DNA of 64,000 nt, from positions 2,723,001-2,787,000 of the forward strand of contig JAQGEQ010000192.1 of the NCBI GenBank assembly GCA_034620365.1, given 5' to 3'. Under the pieces are notes generated by a model, which worked only from the letters and a program-made list of their open reading frames with translations, did not search any database and was not told where the DNA came from. Below are positions 36,334-49,991 of the stretch, in pieces; the first letter of the stretch is position 1; each line of letters opens with the position of its first letter. The DNA is from Pegea sp. RAD2-039 (lineage: Eukaryota > Chordata > Thaliacea > Salpida > Salpidae). Both the position numbers and the translations under genes were made by a program.

Positions 36334-39300
36334 TTTAATTAAAGACCTTAGCAAATATCAAGCAATTTCAAATTTGTAATTATAAAATTAATAATAGTCT
36401 CTATCAAATTATTTAAAATAATATCTGTAAATAGACAAACTAAAGTGTAAAAATATTGCCAAGTTTTGTATACATTAAGTTAACAGTTAACATATAAAAG
36501 TAGAAGTTGCATGTTAAATGTAGGCAGCTTAATTTCGCACGCATGTCAAAAAAATTAGACATAATTGATATGAGCATTTTGGTTTTAATTTATGTTGGCC
36601 CAAGTCAATTTCAAAAAAGCAATAAATTTTAAATGGTATTGGTACTGATTATACAGTGATCATATTTGAAAAATCAATTCAAAGAAGTATAAGGTTACTT
36701 ATTGTTTTCTTATTTATTAGTTATTCTAATGGTCAAATTGTAAAGTAAAAAATAAATTACTATTATTGCCATTTTTACATTGGAATAAAAAATCTAGAAT
36801 TGATTATTTTGAAGTACTTTAAAGTCCTATGATATAAAAACATTTCCAAAACTAATGTAAGAAAAATTAATATTTTAAGGAGCTCACACAATACTATCTA
36901 TATAATAAATTAATGGTGCACATTCGTGTGTTTCCTTGAAATAATTAAGTATTAGAAGAAATCATAACAACTATTAGAGTGAGCTTTCTTACATTCAACA
37001 CTGTACACCATATAGTATCAACCAATACAAGCGTAATTGTAATCCAATTGACATAAGGCTAGTCCTTTGATCATAAGCTTCAGTCCTGTAATCAGCCTAG
37101 GCGTGTTCATCCTAATTTAGTCTTTAAATTATAAGGCATCACTTTTCTGCCTACGATTACATTACATTTATTTCTAAAACAAGTTTTTGAGACTCACTAA
37201 AAATAATTTGAAGCGAAAGAAACTTTTAGATGAAAAAACTTACACTAATTTGAAGTTATTTGCAATCTTCAACTTTAAACGGCTAAGGTTGCTTTTAACT
37301 AAGTATTTGGTTATACATAACATAAATTCTGTGCAAATGTTGCTGAAAGCTATATTTAAAGAAAAATTTAAAAAGAGTAAAAAGTATTTTTTGGCAACAT
37401 TCAATTTGTATAACATTACATTATACATGTAATAACATCATTTTATTTTTTAAGTAACATCAAAAGTTTGTATATTTTAAAGTGAATATTCTAAACTTAA
37501 ATCTGTTGGATATTATGTATACACTTGTAGCTTATAGTGTAATTAATTAGAGCTTAGTTATAGATCATAAACATCGATGGATTCTGAAGAACATAAACTC
37601 AACTTTGCTGAGTTGCCCTAAGCAAGAATTTATTCAGTACTATAAGGGCACTATTTTAAAAGTTTACCTATATAACATTTTTAAATAAAGTTTTTATGAT
37701 AGCATGATAAAAATTTGATTTGTATTAATAACGGCCTTTGTTTGACCTAAACGTTAAGCGCATAAAATATGAAAAATAAACTCAAGAAAAGTTTTGCTAA
37801 CTAACCAGTTGACTAACAACATCAAGGCTATAAAATGAAGTTTGCAAACGAATCAATAAATTAAGTATGCTTTGGTGTAAGGCAGCAAAACAACTATCAT
37901 TGTAATTTAATATTCCTAAAAAATTTATTTGTAATCAATTAATACTTTTTTTGTTTGAATTTTGGTTATAAAAAATTTAACAGTTACTAAGTGTTTTAAT
38001 AATCCATAACCTTAAATGTGAATATCTCGTTGTTTTCTAGTGTCTTAATCAATTATTAAAATTATTTTTTTTACCAAAATCTTCACTTAGTTCTTTACAA
38101 TAAATTTAATAAATACATGTTTAAATTTTTTCTCAAATTTTGTAATTTATATCTCCAGCATGGTAATGTCATGTTTTGCAAGTTGATCTAAGTTGCGCGC
38201 CAGCATTAGGCAGACAGGTTTGTTTCTACTTAGGAGAAAGTCTCTTTGTCATACTTTTTATATTTAAATGATTCATTTCAGACCAAAGCAATTTTTGATG
38301 ATTATTTTAAAGCCGAAGCATTATTTTTAAAAACACCTTGTTTTAACTTTTTCAATTTAAAAAAATTTATTTCAAATTATATATTTTTTTATAAATTTGC
38401 CTAAAATAGTTTTAACAATATTTTAATTTTTGATGTAATTTTAGAGATATTTTTTTCGTTTGATAAGGTTTGTCTTCATATTAATTTTTTTTATATTTTT
38501 TGATAACTTTATTTACATCAATTTTGTATTTTGTGATGTCATGTATTGTTTATGAACATGTAATTTAACAAACAGCTTTTTTCAACTTTAAGCAAGCAAA
38601 AGTTTGTTTGAGCTATGAATAAAAAAATCAGTTTTCATCAATGGTATATGTTTACGTTATTGTACTTTATACAAATTGTATGTAGTATTTTCCCAACTTT
38701 ATTTGTTGATTTAACGATAATCAAATCAGTTGTTTAATTATTTGATCAAATCATTTGTTTAATTATTTAATCAAATAATTATTCTGCTTTATGGTTATAA
38801 AAATAGTATTTATATAATCACCTTGTAATTAACTTTATTAGGTTTAAACATTTTAGTTTTAGCTTAAAATTTAGTTTTTTTTCAATAGTTTCAGAAATAG
38901 AAATTTGTCTGATTTAATTTTAGAAATTCTATAAATTATTTTACTCACTGAAATAAATTTCAATCTTTTTTTAAAATTACATATCTCCTAAATTTAACTA
39001 ATACTATTAATTGATTTTTATCAATTTATTTACTTAAATCAGCCTGATGTTTTTAAAAATTGACTTGTTTGGTTAAGATAATACATATTTGTTGTCACTA
39101 ATAAAACTTGATTAAGTCACTTTCTGTAGATAAAGCACTTTGCAGAGTTTTTGCTTATAAGTCAATTTTATGCCAATTGTTTTACTAAACAAGTAAAGTT
39201 TTTATGATGATGCAAAGAATAAACATTTTTGTTGCTTTTCTGATGATAAAACAAAAAAATCAGAAGTCTTTTTGATAAACAAATAAAGCGGTAAAAGATT

Positions 39301-39557
39301 TAGGCAATGATTAGTCTAGTGTAGCAAGTATAATCTTGATTTGAAAATTATTTTATCTGTTATGAAAGTTGTATGGATTATTTGTTAGTATACATTTCAT
39401 AGAAAGATGAATTAGTTAATTATAAACATTTATAAAGTCTGGTGATGGTGTTTAATTAAAGGCGGCATTTATATAAATAATTAGATGATTGTTTTCACGG
39501 GTGTATAAATTTGAGAAGGCCTAACAGCTTGATTATATTTTGATAGTGTTTAGCTAC
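36334..39557. other. Divergent intergenic region
   Basis: About 3.2 kb separating the 5' ends of PELP1 (minus) and the ceramide synthase (plus). No gene supported. Overlapping opposite-strand runs near 37187-37432 are low-complexity Lys/Leu/Phe. The part at about 36880-37170 is less AT-rich than its surroundings but has no readable frame. Confidence 0.5.
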
Positions 39558-42500
39558 ATGAGAGCCTTTCTTTGGTTGAAGATGGCTCAAAACTCTGTTT
39601 TTCAACATCCATCTTACTCTACGTTTGTTCGAGATGTTTTTAATACAGCATCTACCTCATGGAGTCAATTAGATCCTCGATACAAACAACCTAATGAATG
39701 GTTTAATTTGATGTTACAATATGGGCAAGTTACGAAATTTGATATAATTCTTGTTGTATTTTTGGCAATTTTGTGGACAGCTTTGAGAAGTTTTCTCACA
39801 AAAAATGTCTTTAAGGTAATTTATTTATTTTATGTTTATCAAATTTTTTTTGACTTGAACTATTTTTTTAGCCAATCGTTCAAGCTTCAGATTTAAGAGC
39901 AAAAGAAGCCCAGAAAGCCCCTGAAAGTGCATGGAAACTGCTCTTTTATTTAACTGTATGGTCATATTCTACATATTTGTTATTTTTCACTGAACATAAC
40001 TTCTTTTTTGACCCTTCATTAGCTTTTAAAAGTAAGTTTAAAGTCTTTTTATGTTACTTAGAAACTGTAATTTAATTTTAAACTTTTCTTTTAGATTGGA
40101 ATGTAAAAGCTAAAGTACCTTTGGAGATTTATATTGCATATGTTGTACAGTTCAGTTTTTATATTCATTCAATCTATGCCACTTTGTACGTTGATATTTG
40201 GAGAAAAGATTCCATAGTGATGCTACTTCATCACGTGGTCACCTCATTATTAATTGGCTTTTCATATACATTCAGGTAATATCTCAGTCTCTGCTTATTT
40301 TCTGGTGGAACTTCTTAATGTTTCAGATATACAAATGTTGGAGTATTAGTTCTTTTTCTTCATGATGTTACTGATATTAGTTTAGAGATGACTAAGTTGA
40401 TGGTTTACTATAAAACTAAAGGTGGTAGATGGGAGACTGTTTGTGATACATTGTCAACTTTGGGTTTTCTCTCATTTGGGTTCACATGGTAATTATGAAA
40501 ATGATAAATCTCTGCTGTTGTCGTCAAAACAAATTTACTTCTTTTAAAAGCTCTGTATACTTAATAAATCAAATTAATTACTCACTTATCTACTGATTAA
40601 TTAGCTTTTCAATCTTATATTTTATCTTTTAGGTTTGTCTTTCGACTATATTGGTTTCCACTAAAAGCTTTATATGCTTCTGGTTATACCAGTTACATGT
40701 TGAATCCTGAAACTTTAATATTGTATCATTTGTTCAATGGATTGTTGTGGACTTTACTCTGCATGAACATCTATTGGTTTTCAGTAAGTTGTAAAATTTA
40801 GAAAACATTTTATAATCGATCTTCGAACAAACTAAAAATTTTATTGAATATATTTCAAAAATGTCTTAAATTTCAATTCGGTGATGAATCAAGATGTTAA
40901 TGTTTTTTTTAGAACCAAGTTTGATTTACAAAAGTTTATTATCATGAAACCATCGCTTGTCTCATAAGAACTGTAATTTAAAAAATATTTGTTCTAAATA
41001 TACATAAAGAAAAAATTAAGAAACATTTGAGAAGATTTAGAACTTGGTAACAAAGAAAATCTCAGAGAGATTTTGTGCTTGGTAGTCGGTAGTGTTAATA
41101 ACTCGCCTGTTAAGTTTTCAGGTTCTATTTTATTGGTATGCTTGTGGAAATGCTATTATTCTGTTTAAGCAAATGTTATTCTTGTAGCTGTTTTTGTACA
41201 ACTTTGATTAAGACAAATTTATTTATTTTAAAATCCTTTATTTGGAGATTATTGTAGAATATAATGAAACAATGGACTTTTTACTGTAAAAGTTTATCAT
41301 TTTACAAAAAAGAACTTTCTTCCAATTCAGTGAAAAATTAGTTTTTGTTTCTTTAATTGAATATTTAACTCAAACCTCAAAACCTAGGAAACCTAAAATC
41401 ATAGAAGCATAAAAAAGAATGATGGAAATTCCGAAAAACAAATTCTTTAAAATTTTAAGTAGAAAAATAAATGTTAAATTCAAATTGTGCTACAATCAGT
41501 AACATGTGCGCTCGTTGCTTCCTGTCGTTTGTTTAAATTCAAAAAGATCCGGTCTTGAGTACTAATAAAAAGAGAACTGCTGCTCTAAAACCACACTAAA
41601 CCTCACAGTTTTTAATAGATGAAGAAAGCCATGTTTGTTGTTTCATTTTTATGTTTTTAAATTTATCCAATTAAATGAATTTTCATATAACTATTTTAAC
41701 AGAAAATTTGAGGAAAATATTAAAAAAATGAATTAATTTTGGTTTGCGATTAACGAAAAACATCTTTTTATTTTGTTGAATAATTTTGTTATGATTTGAA
41801 AATTCCCTCGAATAAAACTTGATTTTATTCTAAATTGCTTTAAATCAAAAGTTTTCCGCAAACTTGTTTTGAACAAAATGTTAAAGTTCACAATTTGGAC
41901 TTTTAGGGACTTTGATGTTCAAACAGTTGATGTTTACATCGATTTATCCGAAACAGCTAACAAATAATCTCTGATTTAAACAGATTATTGTGGTGACTGC
42001 TTACAAAGTTGTTACTGGACAAATGAAGGAAGTTAAAGACTCCAGAGAATATGATGAAGATGAGCAAAGAAGAAACTCTATAAAGAGATCTCATCTGCAA
42101 AATGGAAAAATGTAAGTTGACGGTTTGTTGGAAAATCATATGATATCACATGATAAAGTTTATTAAAATTTAAATAATTGACTTTTTGAACTTTAAATTC
42201 AATACCTACTGACCTGACATTTTAAATTTAAAGTTCATTTATTTTTGGAGTCTTTCCATCTACAAATACTGAACTATAAAAATAATTTAACAGATTCTTA
42301 CTAGATTCATGAATTTTATTATCTTAGTTTAATGACTTTTGACAACATTTTTAACTTTAAACTTCAATTTATGATATTTTTAAATTAAAATCGATTCTGA
42401 AATTCTATTTTCCATCTTTTCGTTTGCCTGCTACAGTTTTGTGTAATGAACTGAAATTAAAATGATATTTTTGTGTTAGTTCTTACCAGCAAATAATCGA

Positions 42501-42684
42501 TTTGTTTCATAAAAAAGCTTCCGTAAAAATAAATATTAAATATTTATAATATTCTGAATTCTTCAAATATTTATCTAAAATTAATTTTTAATATCCAAAT
42601 TCAATCAGTTTTTTATATGAAATTTTGATTCAATATATATCTAATCAACTTGCTGAACAATTATTTATGTTTTACAGAGAATGA
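39558..42684 (+). CDS. CERS1: Ceramide synthase, CerS1-type (TLC domain, no homeobox)
   Basis: Seven exons: 39558-39815, 39872-40031, 40095-40275, 40327-40488, 40633-40783, 41984-42111, 42678-42684. Phases close to 348 residues; a second ATG at 39582 would give a protein eight residues shorter. The enzyme N-acylates sphingoid bases with acyl-CoA in the ER membrane. Blocks seen: a TM segment near 55-75, PESAWKLLFYLTVWSYSTYL (about 98), HSIYATLYVDIWRKDS (164-179), the Lag1 motif MLLHHVVT with H185/H186, and VLFLHDVTD with H212, D213 and D216, then FVFRLYWFPLKALY. The C-terminus contains TGQMKEVKDSREYDED. The absent homeobox-like domain and the sequence pattern place it with CERS1 rather than CERS2-6. 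The last coding exon is only seven bases, and its preceding intron and the 1.2 kb intron 5 are long for this region. Confidence 0.92.
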
Positions 42685-44084
42685 AAAACTCATCGATTTT
42701 TCGAACTTGACGAATTGTTCCAAGAACAATTTTATGACAGTTTTTATCAGTTGAAAAACCTCCTTAATATGTTTTAATATGTTCTGCCAATAAAGTACAA
42801 TAATTGTTCATATTCACTCCCTTAAAAATATCTGATCGGAACAAAGATATTAGCTATCACTTTAGGTTCTCTAATCTTTAAATATTGAATACTGTGGATG
42901 CTGTAGAGGAGAATTTTATTGTTATAATTGATGTCCTTTCTATCTGTGTATTTATTCTACGTGTTTTATTGTTTGTTTTATAATCAAAGTATATTTGGAG
43001 TTGGTTTAGATCAAGTTTAGGTACTAGTTAAAAACTTGGAGATCTTAGTATCATCTTTAGATTCGATTAACTTGAGATTGACTCACACATGTAGACAGTT
43101 GAAGAAATTGTATCTTAAACAGCAGGATATATTGCAGTACAAACATTTGATAACTTATTTATTCAATCTTCTGCCAGTATATGAATGTTTTTAATTCAAA
43201 TGCATGCATTTTACATTACTAAGTACCTGTGTAATAAAATTTGTGCAAATATTTCATTTCAAATTACTTTTATTTCAAAGTTTAAATTACATTGTCTTAT
43301 TATAAAAACAGATTTGTATATTTATTTATAATTTAAAATAAAGTCTTAGATCAATATTTAAATAACTGTATATGTGGTCAATTTTCTGGTAAGTTTTTAT
43401 TAAAAGTCTTTTTTAGTTAGAAAATCTCTACTTGTAATTCACATAAGATCTAGCATTAGCATTTGGTTGTATACTAATTGAACAAATATAAGAACTCAAC
43501 TGAATATTCGAAGGTTTGGAAATATTACTTTTTGACTAACTTCAATTGAGCAATTCTCCTGACATTTTTATATTTTTGGAATAATTTTTATAAAGCTCTT
43601 TAAATATTCAAACAGAATTGTTTATTTCAAAACAAAGCATAGACTGGTATGTCCGCTAACAGGCTGGTGCAAATCAATTTTTAATGAGTTCATCTCAGAC
43701 ATTTCACTTCTTTCATTTTGTGTTTTTAACAATAGTTTCACATGAAAATATTATTTCAGCATGTACTCTACAATTTAAATAAATCATGCTGACAATTACG
43801 ATATAGTAATTTGTGAGAATGTGTGTTAGCGAGAAGTGCTCTCTTCAGGCACTCTCCTTCGCATTTATTGTAATAAATAGATAAAGAGCTCTTAAAGAAA
43901 TTTTATTCAATTATTTTGAATACTATAACTTGCGAAAAAGCTTAAATCCAAACATTTCTCAAATACTAAGCAGTATTTCCCTTCACTATTTCCTTTAATA
44001 TGTCAGTGTAAGCAAACGAATTTCTCCTAAATGTAAAGAATGAATTGTTTATCATTTTATGTAAATCCTTTCAAAATCCACAAA
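42685..44084. other. Convergent intergenic region with a dispersed repeat copy
   Basis: Lies between the 3' ends of the ceramide synthase (plus) and XPF (minus). Two AATAAA motifs on the plus strand near 42789 and 43231 could serve polyadenylation. It contains copy 2 of the 68-nt element. Confidence 0.45.
43812..43879. repeat. Dispersed 68-nt element, copy 2
   Basis: Same length as 21220-21287 with identical first 13 and last 18 bases. The middle AGTGC...GCACT arms can pair, and differences between the copies cluster in the loop and arms. Confidence 0.6.
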
Positions 44085-47000
44085 TCATTTCTTCCTTTTG
44101 TCATCATGTCTTGATAAAAATAGAGATCGCTTCTTTGGTTTGGGTTGAAGGTCTTTTTGCTCTAGATCAACTTGATGAGTTTTGTGGAGAAATTCGTAAA
44201 GCTAGAAACAAATTTCAGTAAAAAAAGGAAAAGGAATTTTTTCATTAACCTGTTCAGCATTAATCTTGCTCCCTAAAATCTCACTCAGCTCTTTGACTGA
44301 TTTCTGAGTCAACTCTAAAAGATTTTTTACATTTTTGATGATTAAAGAACGGTTCTTTTCATTCACACCAGGTAACTTTAAAAGAAAATCCTAAAAAAAA
44401 AGTTGATAAAAAAACTTCGGACTGAAAAGTATGGAAACTTACACAAGGTGGGACATTATGGACGTTATCCATGATGTCATCATCTACAGTCAAAGCTAAA
44501 GCTTGTTCAGAGTCTGGGTTCTCCCTGTAAAAGATCATTGTTAAAGTTTGTCATCACAAAGATCAGTTAAGAGGATTGAACAAAGAATGGGTTAACCATC
44601 GAGAAGCAACTAGCTCCCAGACATCTGCTGATCAGAGATCAAGAATATGGGAAGAGATAAAGAGCGCTTTGTATTACTTCGGAATTATTCTTACTCTATA
44701 TTGTCATGATTTATAAATAAAAATTCAATTATGACAAGCAGCTTCTTTAAAGATCCAATTTTATTGAAATTTAAAAACTTTTTCTTTTTACCTTGTTGAT
44801 TTGATAGCTGAAAAAAGTTTTGCAGCTGCATTAGGAGACGAACACCAAGAGAGTTTCAAACGTGGAAAATGAATCAATAAAAGACTCATTTTATGATTTA
44901 AATCAGCCAAACTAAGACGGCTGGTTACTCCGCGAGCCTACAAGTCAAAAATTAATTATTTATAGCAAAGTAAAAAAAAAATAAAATAGTCACCTTGAAT
45001 GAAAAGGACTTATTAGCATCGAATTCAATCATCAACATCGGATTTTTATAAGTCCTACTCATAGCAACACATTGATTATATAAACGTCCACTATTTAAAG
45101 ATCCAATTAAATCACTTAGACTTTTTCTTTCGACGCAAATATCTGGTGATAAGATGTAATCACCGACCTGTTGATGAAGAAATAGGTTAGGATCAGAAAG
45201 AGATTAGTCTGCATCACCTGTATGGTTAAAGGGATGAGCTCAATCCCGGATTTGTGGATTAAGGAAGGGAGTTCACTACGAAACTCTCTTATATCGACTA
45301 TTATTTTTTTTATTTCTTTTTTATTTTCTTTTGAACTGAAATTTTATTTAAAAAATTACAATCAAGTTGAAAAAATCATTTAAAAAAATTCATAAAATAA
45401 ATTCTTATCTACTTGAATAGATTCCCTTTCCTTGTATCCACAGGAAGCTCATACACATACTCATCATCCTTTTCTAATAGAGCACCTTCCCGCTCTTTAG
45501 GAACAACCATCATCTACAATCATTTCAACATCACCAACATGATACATTTAATTTATATCTTTTTTTTGTCACCGATTTTTCTGAAATGAGTTTATTAAAA
45601 GCTTGTTTCTCCTTACAGAGGGACGTCAGATAAATTTGCTCTTCTGTAGATGATTGATAAGTAAGAAATATGACTCTGACAGGTAAAGATGGTCGACTGG
45701 CTTTGTAAACTTCTAATTGTCGAACCATGTACACATTGGTGTCGTACATGATGATGTATCTGGACAAGTATAAACAGAATTTATGGTGGGTTGAAACTGT
45801 CGATGTATTACAGAAAATGAACATCTCTTGTTGTTTCTCGCGTTTAAGTTTAAAGACATAGAGAGACAGAATAAGCAAGAGATTACTTTTGTCTCTCAAA
45901 ATTATTTTAAAATCTTAGTTGTGTCTGTCACATGGTGTGGGTTAGGTTCTAAAATCTCTACAATCATTTCAATAATCAAAACAATTTTTTATAGAGTGAT
46001 ATTTCAAATTTTAACCATTAAATCTGCAATAATTACCTGGGTTCTACAGATGATAAGGTTCTATTTAGTTGATAAATATCTGAATTTCCATACAAGGCAT
46101 GTATATAAGTTTCTGGAGTACTTAAGACTTTAGTACAACCAGTCATCGAGTCACTATCATCTAAATCGCTCTCTGTTGAAGTTGAAGAACCTGTAAATAA
46201 ATCAACAAAATAAAAACTAATAAACAAACAAAATTTTGATATATACTTGAAGATGTAAAGTTCTTCTTAAAAATTTTGTTAAAGATTTTATAAAGGGTCT
46301 CACTACATCCAATCTGCAGGACATCCTTGATCATATAAACTGATCTCATGTCCCCACACAAGATCAAAACTTTTCCATTTCCTACTAAACCACCAACAAG
46401 CAGCTTATTTCATCAAATGAAATATCTTCTACTTGTACTTACATTCCGTATTTGAAGTTTTGATGTTGGCTTCTTTGATTTCTTCAATTAAATCGTTTAA
46501 AATCGACCACTTTGGACAAACTTCTAAATTGAGATCAGATTTATTTAAACTACTGATGGGTTTTCTAGAAAAAATGTCTTTGATTAGAGCTTCATTTTTA
46601 ATGAAGTTTGTAAGATTTTTTATGCACAAAATGAATTCCAAAACATGAAAATATCAACAGGAGATGAAGATGCAAAGATCAAAAGAGATAGAGACACATA
46701 AACTAACAACAGATGAAGATACAGAGATTAACAAAAGATGAATACTAATTTATAAGACAAGTTTTCATTGGTTGAAGAATTTTATGGGCAAAATGGATTT
46801 CGACCCAAAAGTTATTTACAATTTTGTGATTTGAGTTGGTTTCAAAACCAGCGTCTCTAGTTTGCAAACATAAATTCATTTATAAATAATATAATAAATA
46901 TCAAATATATATCAAAATTCATTAACTATAAATACTTTTTGTAATTTATCAACTTTGAGTAATTCGATATTTTTGGGTTTAAAGAAATTTTAAAATATTT

Positions 47001-49991
47001 TCTGAAATCAATTTGGAAACAATTGATGAATTAAAATACTTTTGTTTAAAAACTCTCTTCTTTGAGATCGTGAATAGATTATCAGCAGCATCTAGGAAGA
47101 TCCAACCAGGATTTTTATAAAACGCCTTTTCACCGCCTATAGAGCTTTCTGAAAGAATTTATTTCGGATTTAAACAGGAAATCACGTGACAAGGACATAC
47201 CAAGAAGATTAAGAAACGTGATACAATCATATTGAGATAGGGATCGAAGAAGTAGTCTCAACATCCGAAGATCACTAACAAGACGTTTAGTTTTTGTTCC
47301 TAGTTCATTCCAAACAGGGTCTAGACGTGATCTGATGCTTTTATCGAAAGATCTTCCTAAACTGTTTTCTACGTTGAACTCATCCGCGTTGAGCTGGAGT
47401 TGATGAAGATGTTTTGATCTTTTAGGAATCATTCAAGGACACTTACCCCAGGATTATCAGACCGAAGCTCGTTTATACAAGCTGATATAATCTCTAGGAT
47501 GCTGGTTTGAATTTTTCTCATTGATTCTGTCATTTGTAAATCCATTTCTACGACCTCAGGCTTTATAGAAACTTAATGAGTTACAAAGTTCGATTTAATT
47601 TCGTTTCAGAAGTCACCTTTGACATTTGTAAAGTTGATAAAATGGTTTTATGAAATCGTGGCCAGAAAAAGACTTTTCCAATAAATAAACTCTTCATCAC
47701 TTTTTCTAATTGGCTAAATCCGTAACCAAGAACAACTGGTTTATTTGTGAACGCTTTAATAAATCCAGTTTTGTTGCTTAATCGAAAAAGTCTCAAAATA
47801 AATGGTTCCAAAAATGCCTCAGTCATCATATGAGCCTAAAACAGAGAGTTTTTGAGTTTTAAAATTTAATGTTTAAATAAAAAATGTAATCTTTAAAAAA
47901 ATTTAGTATTTTGTATTCATCAAAAATCAGTAACCAACTTCAAGAACTATAAAAAAAGTTTAAAATCAGTTTGGTAAATCTATCAATAAATCAATAAAAA
48001 ATTCAACAACCAAACAATTTTATACAAGATTTAAAAATGTTTTGCAAGACTTAGTACAAAAAATTTCATAATACCCCAAGAACTATAATCCCAGAAATTA
48101 GATGAATAGGAATTCTATAAAGAAGAAAATCTTTTACAAAAACAGAAGATGGTCCAAAAAACACTCCTCCGTTTACATAAAAGTTTTTTCGTTGTTCTAT
48201 TCCAATACTACTTGTTAGAACTGTAGGAAGTTTTGAAACTTTTAAAAGTCTGTTCAAAAAATAAATAATTTAAAAAAGATTAAATTTAATGTGATAAATT
48301 TCTAAAAAAAATAATTTTGATTGGAATAAGATTATAAAACAATTCAAAAATTACCTCAATTGTTCCATAAAGTAAATTTGTTGATTGGCATTTGAGTTTA
48401 AGACAAGAACTAACTCATGTTCAAGCTCACAATAAAGTCGAAGAAAGTTGATGATAACTCTGTCCAAGCCAAGGCCCTAAAATAAAATATAGATTGAAAG
48501 AAATATTTGAATCTTTGTAATTTCTTATTAAAGAAACTAAATTTATTATTTGTTAACACAAGCTGGCAATCTTAAGCTTCTGGAACATAGAAAATGATAT
48601 TCATAAATGAAAAACTCATAGTAGCCTATCAATCTTATTGGTATATATGAAAGATCTTTATAGAAGTCCTTGAAGTTAAGATGATAGAAAATATGGGCAA
48701 TTTTTAATAATAGTTTGAGGTTGGAAATAAGGTGTCAATGTTGCAATGATTTATATTGAGTTTATAGAGATAGTCTTTGCATGACGAAAAGAGTCTAAAG
48801 AAAGCTGTCTAATTTTAACAAATGATAAACTTGCCAGTTGCTTACAAAAAATACTTAAAAACAAGAATGAATATATGATTATTATTGACATTCCAGATGA
48901 AAAAAATAAAAGATTAAGCTGAAAGTTGAATGAGTTCTTTCTCTATCCCTAATCTTCAAATTATTTCATATAGGGTTGCTTCTGATTTTATAAACATTTG
49001 AAAACTAGATGTTTTTTTTGCAGCATTTTTGTTAAAAAGTCTTTAATTTAACTTCTGAGACATATAACAAATAATATAAGAAGTTTCAAATGATAAAACT
49101 ATCAAGGCTGAAAATTATCTCACTACTTAAGGAGTTGTTTGAATCAAATCTTTTTTTATCATTAGGACATCATCTTCCTATAACTATAAAAATATTAATA
49201 AGGTTGATGAATATATTGAAAAAATTATCAGGAAATTTTAATAAGAGAAGATGATTTTAAAAAGAAAAAAATGAGAAGATTAGAATAAAGATTATAAATC
49301 TATAATTTGTCAATCAGTTGTCTTTATTGGGAGATTGAAGCAAGGTCTTTAAAATAATAAATAATCTGATATTTTGAAATGTAGAAAAATAAAATAAATA
49401 GTTTTATTTATAATTTATGGCTATCAAAGTAACAAGAACATTTGATAAATTGTATTTTGTTTATCAATAATGTTAACATTTGAGAAAGTTATAAAAAAAT
49501 TAGCTTCTCAATTATTTTGTCAAAGATTTCAAGTAATTAAGTTAAAATTGAAATTTCAGTTTTCTAGATTTGATAAACTAAAAATATTTCAATTATTAAC
49601 CTCTTTACTCAGGAAAGAATAAATGATGAACACCAAACAATTTTTAGTAGTGAAAACATTATGTGCTATGTTATGTGTGTCTTTACAGCTTTGATCAACA
49701 TGAGTAAGACTTCGTTGTTTGAAAAGTTTTTAATGATTCAAGGTGCTCAATTGTTTTGTTGTTGATAAACTTTCGTGTTTACTTAGAATTTAATAAAAAT
49801 TTTGAATTGATGACAGGGAACACAATCTATTTAAACTTTTTACAAAATTATGCAACCAGAATCCAATAGTATATAATTTTAAAGATGACTAAACAAATTA
49901 TTTAAGTGATATTTACCTCGCATAAGACAACCATTCCATTTTCGTCTACTAAATCTAAAAATATTTCCTTTTCATAAGGTAATATCTCCAT
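44085..49991 (-). CDS. ERCC4: XPF DNA repair endonuclease catalytic subunit
   Basis: Eighteen exons: 49917-49991, 48355-48476, 48075-48249, 47617-47835, 47447-47560, 47201-47393, 47040-47148, 46443-46564, 46247-46384, 46037-46190, 45573-45759, 45413-45513, 45218-45335, 44994-45167, 44792-44937, 44443-44524, 44250-44390, 44085-44201. They give 828 residues, phases closing (human about 916). N-terminal helicase-like region: [12 protein letters not shown], then [12 protein letters not shown] and GFIKAFT. Middle: [10 protein letters not shown], then VEPRYIIMYD and [11 protein letters not shown]. Nuclease domain: [15 protein letters not shown], then [18 protein letters not shown], i.e. G-D...ERKxxxD with D612, E622, R623, K624 and D628 intact. 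The C-terminal HhH region is [13 protein letters not shown]. With ERCC1 it cuts 5' of lesions in nucleotide excision and crosslink repair. The first intron is 1.4 kb; others are mostly under 200 nt. Confidence 0.95.

Noticed and set aside
37187..37432. Overlapping frames on both strands
   Set aside because: Lys/Leu/Phe-rich on both strands, no splice or family support; typical of A/T-rich noncoding DNA.
45828..46133. 101-codon plus-strand frame
   Set aside because: Antisense to and between XPF exons 10 and 11.
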